64,000 bases of DNA from Allokutzneria oryzae (GCF_042429765.1 NZ_JBHLZU010000009.1:62001-126000); one strand, 5' to 3'. Positions 52,039 to 61,736 are shown, numbered from the stretch's first letter. Numbers and translations are program-made. Notes: a model not told the origin generated them from the sequence alone.

Positions 52039-52866
52039 GTGACCAGGGACGACAGGACCGCGATCCGGGGCGCGCTGCTCCAGCTGCGCCGGGACACGGG
52101 GCTGCCCGTCGCCTTCGGCGGCCCGCTCACCTCGCAGCGCAGGCTGACGCTCACGGAGCTGGTGGGCACGGCCACGGACTCGCTGCGCGGGCTCGCCGTG
52201 GCACCGGGTTCGGGCCTCGGAGGCAAGGTGGTGTCGCTGGGCCGCGTGGTGGCGGTCAGCGACTACCCGACCGCGTCAGTGATCACCCACGACTACGACG
52301 CCGCGGTGGGCGCGGAGGGCCTACGCGCGATCGTGGCGGTACCGGTGGTGGTGCGGCGGTCGGTGCGCGCGGTCCTCTACGCGGCGACCCGGCGGAGCGC
52401 GACGCTGGGCGACCGTTTGCTCGGCGCGGCCGTGGGCACTGCGCGCATGCTCGAACAGGATCTGGCGGTCCAGGACGAGGTTGACGACCGTGTCGCGCGC
52501 ATGACGTCGGCCTTGGCCACGCGGGACCGTGCGTCGGGTGCGGAGTGGGAGGCGGTCCGCCTCGCCCACGCCGAGCTCCGGTTGATCGCGCAACGGACCG
52601 CCGACCCGGCGCTGCGCGCGGAGCTGCACGGAGTCTGCGAGCAGCTCACCTCTCCCCCGTCCGGTCCGACCGTGCGCCTGACCCCACGCGAGATCGACGT
52701 GCTGACGGGCGTGGCGGCTGGCTGCGGCAACGCGGAGATCGCACGGCGGCTGCGGCTGGGCCCGGAGACGGTGAAGAGCTACCTGCGCGAAGCGATGCGC
52801 AAGCTCGACGTGCACAGCCGTGGCGAAGCGGTGGTGGCGGCGCGCAGGGCGGGCCTGTTGCCCTGA
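52039..52866 (+). CDS. GAF-like LuxR-family transcriptional regulator
   Basis: 275 residues. An N-terminal GAF-type sensor (GSGLGGKVVSLGRVVAVSDYP ... GLRAIVAVPVVV) and coiled linker are followed by a LuxR helix-turn-helix (VRLTPREIDVLTGVAAGCGNAEIARRLRLGPETVKSYLREAMRKLDVHSR). It resembles regulators placed beside acyl-CoA ligase genes in actinomycetes and probably senses an acyl or aromatic effector. GTG 52039 has GGAGG about seven bases upstream. The frame further upstream is antisense to the ligase gene. Confidence 0.85.
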   Translation: MTRDDRTAIRGALLQLRRDTGLPVAFGGPLTSQRRLTLTELVGTATDSLRGLAVAPGSGLGGKVVSLGRVVAVSDYPTASVITHDYDAAVGAEGLRAIVAVPVVVRRSVRAVLYAATRRSATLGDRLLGAAVGTARMLEQDLAVQDEVDDRVARMTSALATRDRASGAEWEAVRLAHAELRLIAQRTADPALRAELHGVCEQLTSPPSGPTVRLTPREIDVLTGVAAGCGNAEIARRLRLGPETVKSYLREAMRKLDVHSRGEAVVAARRAGLLP

Positions 52867-53013
52867 TAGCAGGCTTGCCGCCGCGGAGACGAGTGCGGTC
52901 GAGCTGTTCGGCTTGGCGTACCGGCTGCTCGGTTCGGCGCAGGAAGCCGAGGACGCGGTGCGCGCGGCGGTCGACTCCCCGCTCGCTCCCCCGAACCGCC
53001 GCTGCTGTGGTTC
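52865..53013 (+). pseudogene. Remnant of an ECF sigma factor gene
   Basis: Right after the LuxR stop, a frame without a start reads ...VELFGLAYRLLGSAQEAEDAVRAAVDS, the sigma region 2 signature, then loses similarity. No region 4 follows. This is the N-terminal fragment of an ECF sigma gene, probably left by a deletion. The remainder of the 52867-53506 gap has no intact gene. A reverse-strand frame at about 53060-53170 has protein-like composition (VFEHSVTGLLYGYLTQEAGL) and may be another gene fragment. Confidence 0.75.
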
Positions 53014-53509
53014 AGGCCGGCTGGGACAGATCCCCCGCTGGCACTGCCGGCACCGGGAATCGCGTTGATCAGACCAGCTTCCTGGGTGAGGTAGCCGTAC
53101 AACAGCCCGGTGACGCTGTGTTCAAAGACGTTGGATGACCCGATGTCCCACCCGATCACCACACAGGTCCATTTCTGCGGACCCTCGTGTGGGCCCGCAG
53201 CAGCACGTGATCGGTGCCGACGCACCCGCGTCCTCCCCCGATGCCCGGAGGTCGGGTGCCACCGCCGCCGATCTGGGGCGTGTCAGCCCAGCGTTTCGAA
53301 CAGACCGGATTTGGCACGACGCCGTCCTCGCTCACGAGACAGTGCAGCTTATGGTCACGCCGGAGAGTGCACCTGAACTCGCTCTGGCATGGCGCTCAGT
53401 AAGCCTTATCCGCGGGTTGGTCCTCGGAGTACGAGAGGTCAAGGCGTGCCCGCGAGTCATTGCCAGACGGCCATGATCTCCGACAGGATGCAGTACCCGT
53501 CCGGCCGTG

Positions 53510-55552
53510 ATGGAGCGTGATGTGGTCAGCAAGCCGAATCGTCGTCTGGTCTTGGGCAGCACCGTCGGCGCCGTGCTCACCGGGGCGCTCGCGCCCACCG
53601 CATCCGCAACGGTGCCCAGCACCGTCACGGTCCGCTCGCCGAACGGCCTGCTGCGGGTCACCGTTCTCGTGGCGAACGGGCGTCTCCGGTATGAGGTTGT
53701 GCGCCGCGGCCAGGTTCTGGTTGCCCCCTCCGGGCTCGGTCTCGACCTGGCCGGCTGGCCGTCGTTGACCGGCGGCCTGGTGGTGGAGTCCGTCGAGCGC
53801 AGGACGATCGACGAGTCGTGGCGTCCGGTGTGGGGCCCCGACGCGCTCGTCCGCAACCATGCCAGGGAGTGCGTGCTGCGGACCGTGCAGTCGGAGAGCG
53901 GGCTGCGGCTCGACCTGGTCGTCCGGGTCTTCGACGACGGCGTCGGTTTCCGCTACCACCTGCCGGCGCAGGCTGGGCTCGACACCTGCACCATCACCGC
54001 TGAGCGCACCGAGTTCGCGCTGCCGCCGACCGCCACGAGCTGGTCGCTGGCCGCGGGTGCGGACTGGAACGCCGACGAGCGGCACTACCGGCGGGCCCCC
54101 TTGTCCGATGTGGACACCGCGCAGACCCCGCTCACGTTGTCCACATCGGACGGCCAGCACCTCGTGGTGCACGAGGCGGCGCTGATCGACTATCCGAGCA
54201 TGACCCTCGTCGCCGAAGCCGGTCGGCCGGGTGCTTTCAACAGTGAGCTGATCAGCCTTCCTGACGGCACGAAGGCCCGGCTGTCGGGCGAGTTCTCCAC
54301 CCCGTGGCGCACGCTGACCATCGGTGACCGTCCCGGCGATCTCGCCGAATCGCACCTGATCGAGAACCTGAACGAGCCGTGCGCGCTCGCCGACACGTCG
54401 TGGATCTCGCCCGGCACGTACGTCGGCGTGTGGTGGGAACTGCAAAGGCGGCACACAACCTGGACCGCGGGGCCCCGGCACGGGGCCACGACCGAGCGCG
54501 TCAAGCAGTACATCGACCTCGCCAGGGAGGCGGGCGCGAGCCACGTGCTCGCCGAGGGGTGGAACACCAACGCCGGCGGCCAGTGGAGCGGCCAGGACTT
54601 CCTCACGCCACAACCTGACCTCGACCTGCCGGAGGTGCTGCGCCACGCACGGGCCAACGGCATCGGGTTCACGGCGCACAACGAGACCCGCGGCTTCGTC
54701 GACCACTACGAGCAGCACCTGGACACGATCTTCGCGCGGTACGCCGAGCTCGGCATCCATGCGATCAAGACCGGCTACGCCACCAAGTTCGTGCTGGGCG
54801 GGGTGAACCGCAGCCATTTCGACCAGGAGGCGGTGCGGCACTACCAGCGGGTCGTCGACGTCGCGGCCCGCCACCAGATCATGGTCATCGCACATGAGGC
54901 GATCAAGCCGACCGGACTGGCACGCACCTACCCGAACATGATGACCGGCGAGGGGGTTGCCGGGATGGAACAGCACCACTACAAGGGGCGGTTGGGGAAC
55001 CCGCCGGAGCAGGCCACGATCCTTCCGTTCACCAGGTTCATGGGTGGGCCTGCCGACTACACCCCGGGGGTGCTCAACGTGACCTGGGATCCGGCTGGGC
55101 TCGGCACCCGGGTGCAAACGACCTCGGCGGCGCAACTCGCGCTGTGCTCGGTGTTCTTCAGCCCGCTCCAGATGCTGGCCGACACCCCGGAGAACTACCG
55201 GTCCCACCCGGGGTTCGCCTACCTGAAGGGCATGCCGGCCAGCTGGGACGAGTCCCGGTTCCTGGACTGCGTGATCGGCGACTACACGGTCGTCGCCCGC
55301 AGGAAGGACGACACCTGGTACCTCGGCGCGATCACCGACGAGCAGGACCGGACGCTACGGGTGCCGTTGCGGTTCCTGGGACCGGGCAGGCACAGCGCCG
55401 AGATCTACAGCGATGCCGCCGGTACCAGTTGGCGCGACAACCCGCTCCCGATCGATGTCCGGACCACGACGGTGCGATCGTCCACCGTGCTCACACTGCG
55501 ACTCGTCGCCGGCGGTGGCACCGCGATCCGGTTCCGCCCCACGCGGTCATGA
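53510..55552 (+). CDS. Secreted glycoside hydrolase family 97 enzyme
   Basis: 680 residues. A Tat-like signal (PNRRLVLGSTVG, hydrophobic stretch, PTASA) is followed by the N-terminal beta-sandwich, a central TIM-like barrel (YIDLAREAGASHVLAEGWNT, HNETRGFVDHY, MVIAHEAIKPTGLARTYPN) and a C-terminal beta domain. The order matches GH97 alpha-glucosidase/alpha-galactosidases. AHEAIKPTG with Glu, and IKTGYA with Gly where retaining members have Asp, resemble the inverting SusB-type glucosidases, by recall. Start ATG 53510; GTG 53507 or 53522 are close alternatives. A sugar AraC regulator is convergent. Confidence 0.85.
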   Translation: MERDVVSKPNRRLVLGSTVGAVLTGALAPTASATVPSTVTVRSPNGLLRVTVLVANGRLRYEVVRRGQVLVAPSGLGLDLAGWPSLTGGLVVESVERRTIDESWRPVWGPDALVRNHARECVLRTVQSESGLRLDLVVRVFDDGVGFRYHLPAQAGLDTCTITAERTEFALPPTATSWSLAAGADWNADERHYRRAPLSDVDTAQTPLTLSTSDGQHLVVHEAALIDYPSMTLVAEAGRPGAFNSELISLPDGTKARLSGEFSTPWRTLTIGDRPGDLAESHLIENLNEPCALADTSWISPGTYVGVWWELQRRHTTWTAGPRHGATTERVKQYIDLAREAGASHVLAEGWNTNAGGQWSGQDFLTPQPDLDLPEVLRHARANGIGFTAHNETRGFVDHYEQHLDTIFARYAELGIHAIKTGYATKFVLGGVNRSHFDQEAVRHYQRVVDVAARHQIMVIAHEAIKPTGLARTYPNMMTGEGVAGMEQHHYKGRLGNPPEQATILPFTRFMGGPADYTPGVLNVTWDPAGLGTRVQTTSAAQLALCSVFFSPLQMLADTPENYRSHPGFAYLKGMPASWDESRFLDCVIGDYTVVARRKDDTWYLGAITDEQDRTLRVPLRFLGPGRHSAEIYSDAAGTSWRDNPLPIDVRTTTVRSSTVLTLRLVAGGGTAIRFRPTRS

Positions 55553-55603
55553 CCCTGAAGGCCTGCCCCTGAAGGACGGTGGCCGCGTGCCGCACGACAC
55601 GCG

Positions 55604-56476
55604 CTAGTTCTGCCCGCGCCGGTACTCACTGGGGCTGCATCCGTGCTCCCTGCGAAAGGTTCGGGAGAAGTAGAACGCGTCGTTGTAGCCGACTGTCCTG
55701 GCGATCTCGGAGATGTCCCGGGACGTGGTGGCCAGCAACTCCCTCGCTCGCGCCATCCGCAGGCGCTTGGCGTACTCGACCACGCCGCAGCCCGCGGCCA
55801 TCCGGAACAGCGCGGCGAAGTGCGAGGGCGACAGGCCCGCGGTGCGCGCCAGCTCCTTCACGACCACCGGCTTCGCGAAGTTGTGGCGCAGGTGCTCCAG
55901 CGCCTGGCGAACCGGCTCGGCGGGTTGGAGGCTCTCGCTCAGCGCGTCCGCGGCGAGCTGCGCCAGCAGGGTCCAGCCCGCGCCGGAGGCCGAGATGAGG
56001 TGCGGGAACGTCTGGTCCCGTTCGAGGAAGCCGATCGCGTCGTCGATCGCCGAGACGGCCCGGTAGACGTCGCGCAGCTCGATGACGGCTTCCCGGCCGT
56101 CCGTCGTGATGACCGACAGCAGCTCCGAGACCTGGGTGCCCGCGGCGTGCAGCCACCAGATCGTCCACGGGTTGCGCGAGTCCGCCCAGTAGAAGTGCGG
56201 GCGGGACGGGGGCAGGACGAGCGCCCTGCCGGGCCTGACCACGCTGACCCGGCCTTCGACCTCGCACCGCCCGACGCCGTCGGTGCAGACGATCACGATG
56301 GCCTCGGACGTGCTTCGCGGGCGGTGCATGCCGTGGTTCGCCGCGCTGGGGTAGAACCCGGCGTCGGTGACGAGCAGGCCCGAGGTCGGCGCCCTGCGCA
56401 GGGCCGACGCCACCAGCGGCCGCGGCAGCACGCGCAACCGCTGACCGGGGAAGCCGTCGGGCAGCAGCATCCGCAC
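55604..56476 (-). CDS. AraC-family transcriptional regulator
   Basis: 290 residues. An N-terminal cupin-type sugar-sensing half (LPDGFPGQRLRVLPRP, LLVTDAGFYPSA, PWTIWWLHAAG) is followed by two AraC helix-turn-helix units (VKELARTAGLSPSHFAALFRMAAGC and ISEIARTVGYNDAFYFSRTFRREHGCSPSEYRR). It likely activates the divergent DUF5107 gene and perhaps the surrounding glycosidases. GTG 56476 is used because GAAGG lies six bases upstream. ATGs at 56470 and 56545 are also possible. Confidence 0.9.
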   Translation of the reverse strand: MRMLLPDGFPGQRLRVLPRPLVASALRRAPTSGLLVTDAGFYPSAANHGMHRPRSTSEAIVIVCTDGVGRCEVEGRVSVVRPGRALVLPPSRPHFYWADSRNPWTIWWLHAAGTQVSELLSVITTDGREAVIELRDVYRAVSAIDDAIGFLERDQTFPHLISASGAGWTLLAQLAADALSESLQPAEPVRQALEHLRHNFAKPVVVKELARTAGLSPSHFAALFRMAAGCGVVEYAKRLRMARARELLATTSRDISEIARTVGYNDAFYFSRTFRREHGCSPSEYRRGQN

Positions 56477-56511
56477 ACCGTACCTTCGGCATTTGCGATG
56501 AGGCGAGCCGT

Positions 56512-56540
56512 CGAATCGTCCAGGCGACTCGGTCGATTCG
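56512..56540. promoter_or_regulatory. Inverted repeat in the AraC/DUF5107 divergent promoter
   Basis: CGAATCG (56512-56518) and CGATTCG (56534-56540) form 7-bp arms with a 15-base spacer, a spacing of about two helical turns between centres, as expected for an AraC-type site. CATAGCGT at 56567-56574 is a -10-like sequence only seven bases before the ATG, so the DUF5107 mRNA may be nearly leaderless. Confidence 0.5.
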
Positions 56541-56580
56541 GCCATCCCGTCGGCCGGGTGCCCGGTCATAGCGTTGTCGC

Positions 56581-59500
56581 ATGTCACAGGGTGCGTCAAC
56601 GCTGGTCCTCCCCGCCCGTCCCGCCGCAGCGGCGGGGGACGGCGTCGCCGCGTGGCGGGAGGCGGTGACGATCGACAGCTACCTCCCGGAGGCTCCCGAC
56701 CGGTACCCGGCCTACCTCGATCGGCGCGTCTACCAAGGCTCCTCCGGGCGGGTGTACCCGCTGCCGTTCCACGACCGGATCAGCTCGGTGAAGGCCCCGG
56801 CGCGGTGGGACGCGGTGCACCTGGAGAACCGCTGGCTGCGGGTGATGGTGCTGCCGGAGCTCGGCGGGCGCGTCCACGTCGCCCACGACCGCACGCGGGA
56901 CTACGACTTCTTCTACCGCAACCCGGTGATCAAACCCGCTCTCGTCGGCCTGACCGGTCCGTGGGCCTCCGGCGGGGTCGAGTTCAACTGGCCGCAGCAC
57001 CATCGCCCCGCCACGTTCCTGCCGACCGATGTCGAGATCGAGCACGAGCCCGATGGCGCCGTCACCGTGTGGTGCTCCGACCACGACCCCTTCGACCGGA
57101 TGAAGGGGATGCACGGCGTCCGGGTGCGGCCCGACAGCGCTGTCGTGGAGTTGCGGGTGAGGCTGTACAACCGTGGCGAGCGGACCAGGACGTTCTTGTG
57201 GTGGACCAATATCGCCGCGCGAGCGGATCAGAACTACCAGTCGTTCTTCCCCCGGGACGTGCGGGTGGTCGCCGATCACGCCAAGCGCGCGACGACCGCG
57301 TATCCCGCTGCGGACCGGGCGTACTACGGGGTCGACTATCCGGCCCGGCACGACGAGGTCGGCACGGTTGCCGGCGGCGTGCGGGTCCACGGAGACCGCC
57401 TTGACTGGTACCGCAACATCCCGGTGCCGACCTCGTACATGTGCGTTGGCAGCAGGGAAGCGTTCTTCGGCGGCTACGACCACGCGGCCAGAGCCGGGTT
57501 CGTGCACGTCGCCGATCGGCAGCTCGCTGTCGGGAAGAAGCAGTGGACGTGGGGCGCTTCGGAGTTCGGTGACGCGTGGGGCCGCAATCTGACCGACGAC
57601 GGTTCGGCCTACGTCGAACTGATGGCCGGGGTCTTCACCGACAACCAGCCGGACTTCTCCTTCATCGCGCCCGGAGAGACGAAGGTGTTCTCCCAGTTCT
57701 GGTATCCGATCCAGGAGATCGGTCCGGCGCACGCGGCGACCGTGGACGCCGCGGCGCGGGTGGACGTCGAGGGGACCAGCGCGCGCGTCGGGGTGGCGGT
57801 GACGGCGGAACGCCCTGGATGCCGCTTGCTGCTCGTTGACGCCGCCGGGACCGAGGTCGCTGACGTACGAGCCGACATCGCGCCGGGCAAGCCCTTCCAG
57901 GAGAGCATCCCGCTGACGCGGGTCGTTGACGGACTCGTGCTGCACGTCTTCCACGGTGATGAACTGCTGGTGTCGTGGGATTCCATCGTTCCCGACGACG
58001 AGGGCGGCCTCACCACGCCGGCACGCGAGCCGGCCAAGCCCGAGGACGTGCCGACCGTGGAGGAGCTGGCCGTGATCGGCGCTCACCTCGATCAGTACCG
58101 GCACGCGACGCGCTCGCCGGAGCCGTACTGGCGCGAGGCGTTGCGCCGCGACCCCGGGCATGTCGCGGCCAACGTCGGGCTCGCTGGGCGGGCGTACCAG
58201 CGCGGTGACTTCGCCGAGGCGGAGAGGCTGTTGCGGGTCGCGGTTTCCCGGCTGACGACGCTGAACCCCAACCCGGTCGACACGACCGCGCTGTATCTCC
58301 TCGGGCTCGTGCTGGAGCGACAGGGCCGGGCTGATGAGGCATACGACGTCTACGGTGCCAGCTCCTGGGCGCGTGCGTGGCGGGCACCGGCGGGGTACCG
58401 GATGGCACGCATCGACGCCGCACACGGCCGGAACGGCGAGGCGCTTGGCAGGCTCCAGGACGTGCTGCGCACCGAGCCGGAGCACCTGCAAGCCCGCGCG
58501 CTCCGGGTGATCGTGCTGCGCCGGACCGGAGAAACCCGTCAAGCGGCGGAACTCGCCGAAGCCACCCACGCTCTTGACCCTCTCGACTGGTGGACGCGCG
58601 ATCTGCTCGGCCTGCCGCTCACCACGGACGCGCAGACCTGCCTTGACGTCGCGCTGGAGTACATCGGAGTTGGCGAGCACGACGCGGCGCTGCGGGTGCT
58701 CGACGTCGCCCGCGAGCAGGAGCGTTCTCGCGCGATCGGGCAGACCGCGGCCGGGCCGTTGCTGGAGTACTACCGGGCCGAGGTCCTGCGCGAGCTGGGC
58801 AGGGACGGCGATGCACGCGAAGCCGTTGGCAAGGCACAAGGTCTGGACGCGACGTGGTGCTTTCCGTCGCGGTTGGACGACGCGTTGACGGTGGAGCGTG
58901 CGGCAAGCGCCGACGACACGGACGCACGGGCTCGCGCGTTGCTCGGACACTGGCTCTACGCCAATGGGCGCCCTGGCGACGCTTGTGCGGCCTGGAATGA
59001 CTCAGTCGCACTGGATTCGACCGATCCCGTTGTGTGGCGCAACTTGGGGCTGGCGGCCTTCAACCACCTCAGCGACGCCAACCAGGCGTGTGCGGCCTAC
59101 GACTCCGCGCTCGCCGTCGCGGGCGATGACGCCAGGCTGCTGTTCGAGCGCGACCAGCTCGACGCGAGACGCGGCGTGCCGCCCGAGCAGCGGTTGAACT
59201 CGCTCCTGCGCAACCGCGCGCTCGTTGAGACACGGGACGACGCCACCCTTGAGCTTGCCCACCTGCTGCTCACCGCCGACCGGCTCGACGAGGCCCGCGC
59301 ACTGCTGCTTGGTCGCACTTTCCAACCGTGGGAGGGCGGCGAGGGGGACGTACTGCGCGCGTGGGATCGGTTGTGCCGCTTGCAGTCCACAGTGGACGAA
59401 GCGTTGGAGCCACCGGAGTCTCTCAGCGAGGCAAGGCATCCGCTCGCGAGCACCGCGCAGCTGCACCTGATCCGTGGTGACGCGCTGGCCTCGGAGGGAG

Positions 59501-59919
59501 AGCAGGCGGCAGCCGTGGCGGCGTGGGAGCTGGCCGCCGTGCAGCAGGGTGACTTCCTGGGGATGAGCACTCAGCCCTACTCCGAGGCGACGTTCTTCTC
59601 CGTGCTCGCGCTACGCAGGCTCGGCCGCGCTGACGAAGCCGACCGGCTCACCGAGGAACTGCGCGCCTTCTGCGACACGGTGGAGGCGACTCCGGCAACC
59701 GTGGACTACTTCGCGACCTCGCTGCCGTCGATGCTGTTGTTCACCGAAGACCTGGCTGCCGTCCAACGAAACCGTGTCGCGTTCCTGAGGGCACAGCTCG
59801 ACGTCCTCACTGGACAGCACGCGCGGGCTGGCGAGCGGTTGACCGCCTTGCTGGCTGAGGACCCGCACCACATCGACGCGCTGGACCTGGCCCGTTCTCT
59901 CCGGAATCCGACGCGGTGA
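56581..59919 (+). CDS. DUF5107 and TPR-repeat protein
   Basis: 1112 residues without signal peptide. The first 400 residues form a galactose-mutarotase/beta-sandwich-like DUF5107 domain (RVYPLPFHDRISSVK, LPELGGRVHVAHDRTRDYDFFYRNPVIKP, GVEFNWPQHHRPATFLPT, FLWWTNIAARAD, WGASEFGDAWGRNLTDD). The remaining 600 residues are tetratricopeptide repeats (HVAANVGLAGRAYQRGDFAEAERLL and many like it). Such proteins accompany polysaccharide-use genes, and the catalytic role is not known. It ends in a strong terminator hairpin. Confidence 0.85.
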   Translation: MSQGASTLVLPARPAAAAGDGVAAWREAVTIDSYLPEAPDRYPAYLDRRVYQGSSGRVYPLPFHDRISSVKAPARWDAVHLENRWLRVMVLPELGGRVHVAHDRTRDYDFFYRNPVIKPALVGLTGPWASGGVEFNWPQHHRPATFLPTDVEIEHEPDGAVTVWCSDHDPFDRMKGMHGVRVRPDSAVVELRVRLYNRGERTRTFLWWTNIAARADQNYQSFFPRDVRVVADHAKRATTAYPAADRAYYGVDYPARHDEVGTVAGGVRVHGDRLDWYRNIPVPTSYMCVGSREAFFGGYDHAARAGFVHVADRQLAVGKKQWTWGASEFGDAWGRNLTDDGSAYVELMAGVFTDNQPDFSFIAPGETKVFSQFWYPIQEIGPAHAATVDAAARVDVEGTSARVGVAVTAERPGCRLLLVDAAGTEVADVRADIAPGKPFQESIPLTRVVDGLVLHVFHGDELLVSWDSIVPDDEGGLTTPAREPAKPEDVPTVEELAVIGAHLDQYRHATRSPEPYWREALRRDPGHVAANVGLAGRAYQRGDFAEAERLLRVAVSRLTTLNPNPVDTTALYLLGLVLERQGRADEAYDVYGASSWARAWRAPAGYRMARIDAAHGRNGEALGRLQDVLRTEPEHLQARALRVIVLRRTGETRQAAELAEATHALDPLDWWTRDLLGLPLTTDAQTCLDVALEYIGVGEHDAALRVLDVAREQERSRAIGQTAAGPLLEYYRAEVLRELGRDGDAREAVGKAQGLDATWCFPSRLDDALTVERAASADDTDARARALLGHWLYANGRPGDACAAWNDSVALDSTDPVVWRNLGLAAFNHLSDANQACAAYDSALAVAGDDARLLFERDQLDARRGVPPEQRLNSLLRNRALVETRDDATLELAHLLLTADRLDEARALLLGRTFQPWEGGEGDVLRAWDRLCRLQSTVDEALEPPESLSEARHPLASTAQLHLIRGDALASEGEQAAAVAAWELAAVQQGDFLGMSTQPYSEATFFSVLALRRLGRADEADRLTEELRAFCDTVEATPATVDYFATSLPSMLLFTEDLAAVQRNRVAFLRAQLDVLTGQHARAGERLTALLAEDPHHIDALDLARSLRNPTR

Positions 59920-59943
59920 CGGCGTCCATGCGCCGTCACCGCG
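59912..59943. terminator. Convergent terminator between the DUF5107 and GH20 genes
   Basis: CGCGGTGACGGCG (59912-59924) and its perfect complement (59931-59943), with a six-base loop, form a 13-bp stem overlapping the DUF5107 stop. It can act in both directions and serve the GH20 gene, whose stop is at 59955. Confidence 0.8.
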
Positions 59944-59954
59944 CGCCACAACCC

Positions 59955-61649
59955 TTATGGCTCAGGGACATCCGCGACGGTTCCCGTAGCCGCCGCCGTA
60001 GCGTAGAGCGCGAGGCGTTCGGCCATCGGGGTCCCGGGGCGATGGGCTCGCAGCCCGGTGCCGCCCCGCTGCCACGGCGCCGGGCCGGTCAGCGGACGGA
60101 ACTCGACTCCGGCCGCCGCGAGCCGGTCGAGGTGCCGGGGCAGCCGCTGCCGGAGATCCGGAGTCCGCGTGCCCCAAGCGACTTCCGCGAAGGCGCACGT
60201 TCGCGGGTACAGCAGGTAGTCGACCAGTCGCGGGTCTTCGACGAACTCGGTCCACATCTGGCACTGGACCCCGCGCACGCGCGCACGTTCGGCGTCGGAC
60301 CAGTCCTGCGGGATCGGCTCCCAGGAAACGACGTCGTCGAGGGTGACCGGGCCGCCGATCGCGAGCGGCTCGTCGGGGTGGGCCTCCTGGTAGTAGTCGA
60401 AGTAGGTGGGCATGACCGGCGCGAGCACGACGTCGTGACCGGCTGCCGCCGCCCGGCGGGCGACCTCCGCGCCACGCCACGCCGTGACGAGCGTGGCGGT
60501 CGATCCCGCGTCGGCGGCGGTTCCTTGCGCGGCGAAGCTGTCGTCCCAGGTGATCGGTGTCTTGCCGTGTTCAGCCAGCATCTGCCGCACTTCGGTCATG
60601 AGGGCGGCGAAGATCTCGGCGCTCCCGGAGAGCCCGCGACTGCCAGCGAACGCGCGCACCACCGGGTCGTCGTCCCACGCGCGCAGAACCGACTCGTCGC
60701 CTCCCACGTGCACGTAAGGGGAAGGGAACAGCGGGAGCAGCTCGTCGAGCAGGAGGCGCAGGAACTCCAGGGACCGCTCCGACGGCGCCAGGAGTGCGTC
60801 GTGCACGCCCCAGTTCGTGTGCACAGGGCGGTCGCGCTCGGGCGGGGAGCCGAACTCGGGGTAGGCGGCCAGCAACGCGCCGGTGTGGCCGGGAACGCCG
60901 ATCTCCGGGATGACCGTGATCGCGCGGTCCGCCGCGTAGGCGACGATCTCGGCGACGTCGTCGCGGGTGTAGTAGCCGCCGTGTGGCGTCCCGTCGAGGA
61001 CGACCTCGTCGGAGTAGTGGCTGACCTGGCTCGTCGTCCGCCAGCTCCCGACCTCGTGCAGGCGCGGGAACCGAAGGCTCTCCACCCGCCAGCCCTGGTC
61101 GTCGCTGAGGTGCAGGTGCAGGGTGTTCAGCTTGTGCGCGCTCATCAGGTCGATGTGGCGCAGCACCTCCCGCTTGGGCAGGAAGTGCCGGGCGACGTCG
61201 AGCAACATTCCGCGCCAGCCGAATCCTGGGCTGTCCTCGACGCGGATGACCGGCACGATCCACGGGGTGTTCGCAGGCGCGGCCTGCCGGTAAGCGGCGT
61301 CGGGAAGGAGCTGACGCAGCGTCTGCACGGCGTACACGACACCGGAGACGTCCGTCGCGGTGATGGCCACCCCGGCTTCGGTCACGTCGAGCACGTAGCC
61401 CTCGGCAGCGGTCACGCCCGACCGCAGCAGCACGCGCACTACCGCGGCCCCGTCGACAACCCTGCTGGTCACAGGCAGCAGCGCGAGCGCTCGCAGGACC
61501 GCGGCCCGTTCCTCTTCCGGCACGTCCAGGTGCACCGGGAGCTCGGCGGGGAGCCGGGTCACCCCCGCGCCGAGCACCGCCGAGAGCGGCTGGGGAACGA
61601 GGTGTGCCGCCCGCTCCCGCGCGTCGTTGTCGTGGCCCGTCGAGACCAT
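59955..61649 (-). CDS. GH20 beta-N-acetylhexosaminidase
   Basis: 564 residues. An N-terminal alpha/beta GH20b domain is followed by the barrel with DSPGFGWRGMLLDVARHF, HLHLSDDQGWRVE and the catalytic Asp-Glu pair in YVHVGGDES. The enzyme removes terminal N-acetylglucosamine or N-acetylgalactosamine using substrate-assisted catalysis. No signal peptide is visible, so it may act on imported oligosaccharides. The promoter is shared with the divergent GH36 gene. Confidence 0.9.
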   Translation of the reverse strand: MVSTGHDNDARERAAHLVPQPLSAVLGAGVTRLPAELPVHLDVPEEERAAVLRALALLPVTSRVVDGAAVVRVLLRSGVTAAEGYVLDVTEAGVAITATDVSGVVYAVQTLRQLLPDAAYRQAAPANTPWIVPVIRVEDSPGFGWRGMLLDVARHFLPKREVLRHIDLMSAHKLNTLHLHLSDDQGWRVESLRFPRLHEVGSWRTTSQVSHYSDEVVLDGTPHGGYYTRDDVAEIVAYAADRAITVIPEIGVPGHTGALLAAYPEFGSPPERDRPVHTNWGVHDALLAPSERSLEFLRLLLDELLPLFPSPYVHVGGDESVLRAWDDDPVVRAFAGSRGLSGSAEIFAALMTEVRQMLAEHGKTPITWDDSFAAQGTAADAGSTATLVTAWRGAEVARRAAAAGHDVVLAPVMPTYFDYYQEAHPDEPLAIGGPVTLDDVVSWEPIPQDWSDAERARVRGVQCQMWTEFVEDPRLVDYLLYPRTCAFAEVAWGTRTPDLRQRLPRHLDRLAAAGVEFRPLTGPAPWQRGGTGLRAHRPGTPMAERLALYATAAATGTVADVPEP

Positions 61650-61715
61650 GTTCGTCGCCTCCCAGCTGCGTCAAGCATGCGTGTACATGTTTCTTTCTGT
61701 TCATTAGGTGTCTAG

Positions 61716-61736
61716 AATGAGCATATCTTGCTCATT
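61716..61736. promoter_or_regulatory. Operator-like palindrome between GH20 and GH36 genes
   Basis: AATGAGCA (61716-61723) and TGCTCATT (61729-61736) form perfect 8-bp arms with a five-base spacer in the 138-base divergent gap. TGTTCATT at 61699-61706 repeats one half-site. The size is right for a GntR-, DeoR- or LacI-type repressor dimer. Confidence 0.65.

Noticed and set aside
61711..61726. A DasR-type site (GTCTAGA centre) before the GH20 gene
   Set aside because: AGGTGTCTAGAATGAG keeps the centre but only about 9 of 16 bases of the usual site. The AATGAGCA/TGCTCATT dyad overlapping it is much better.
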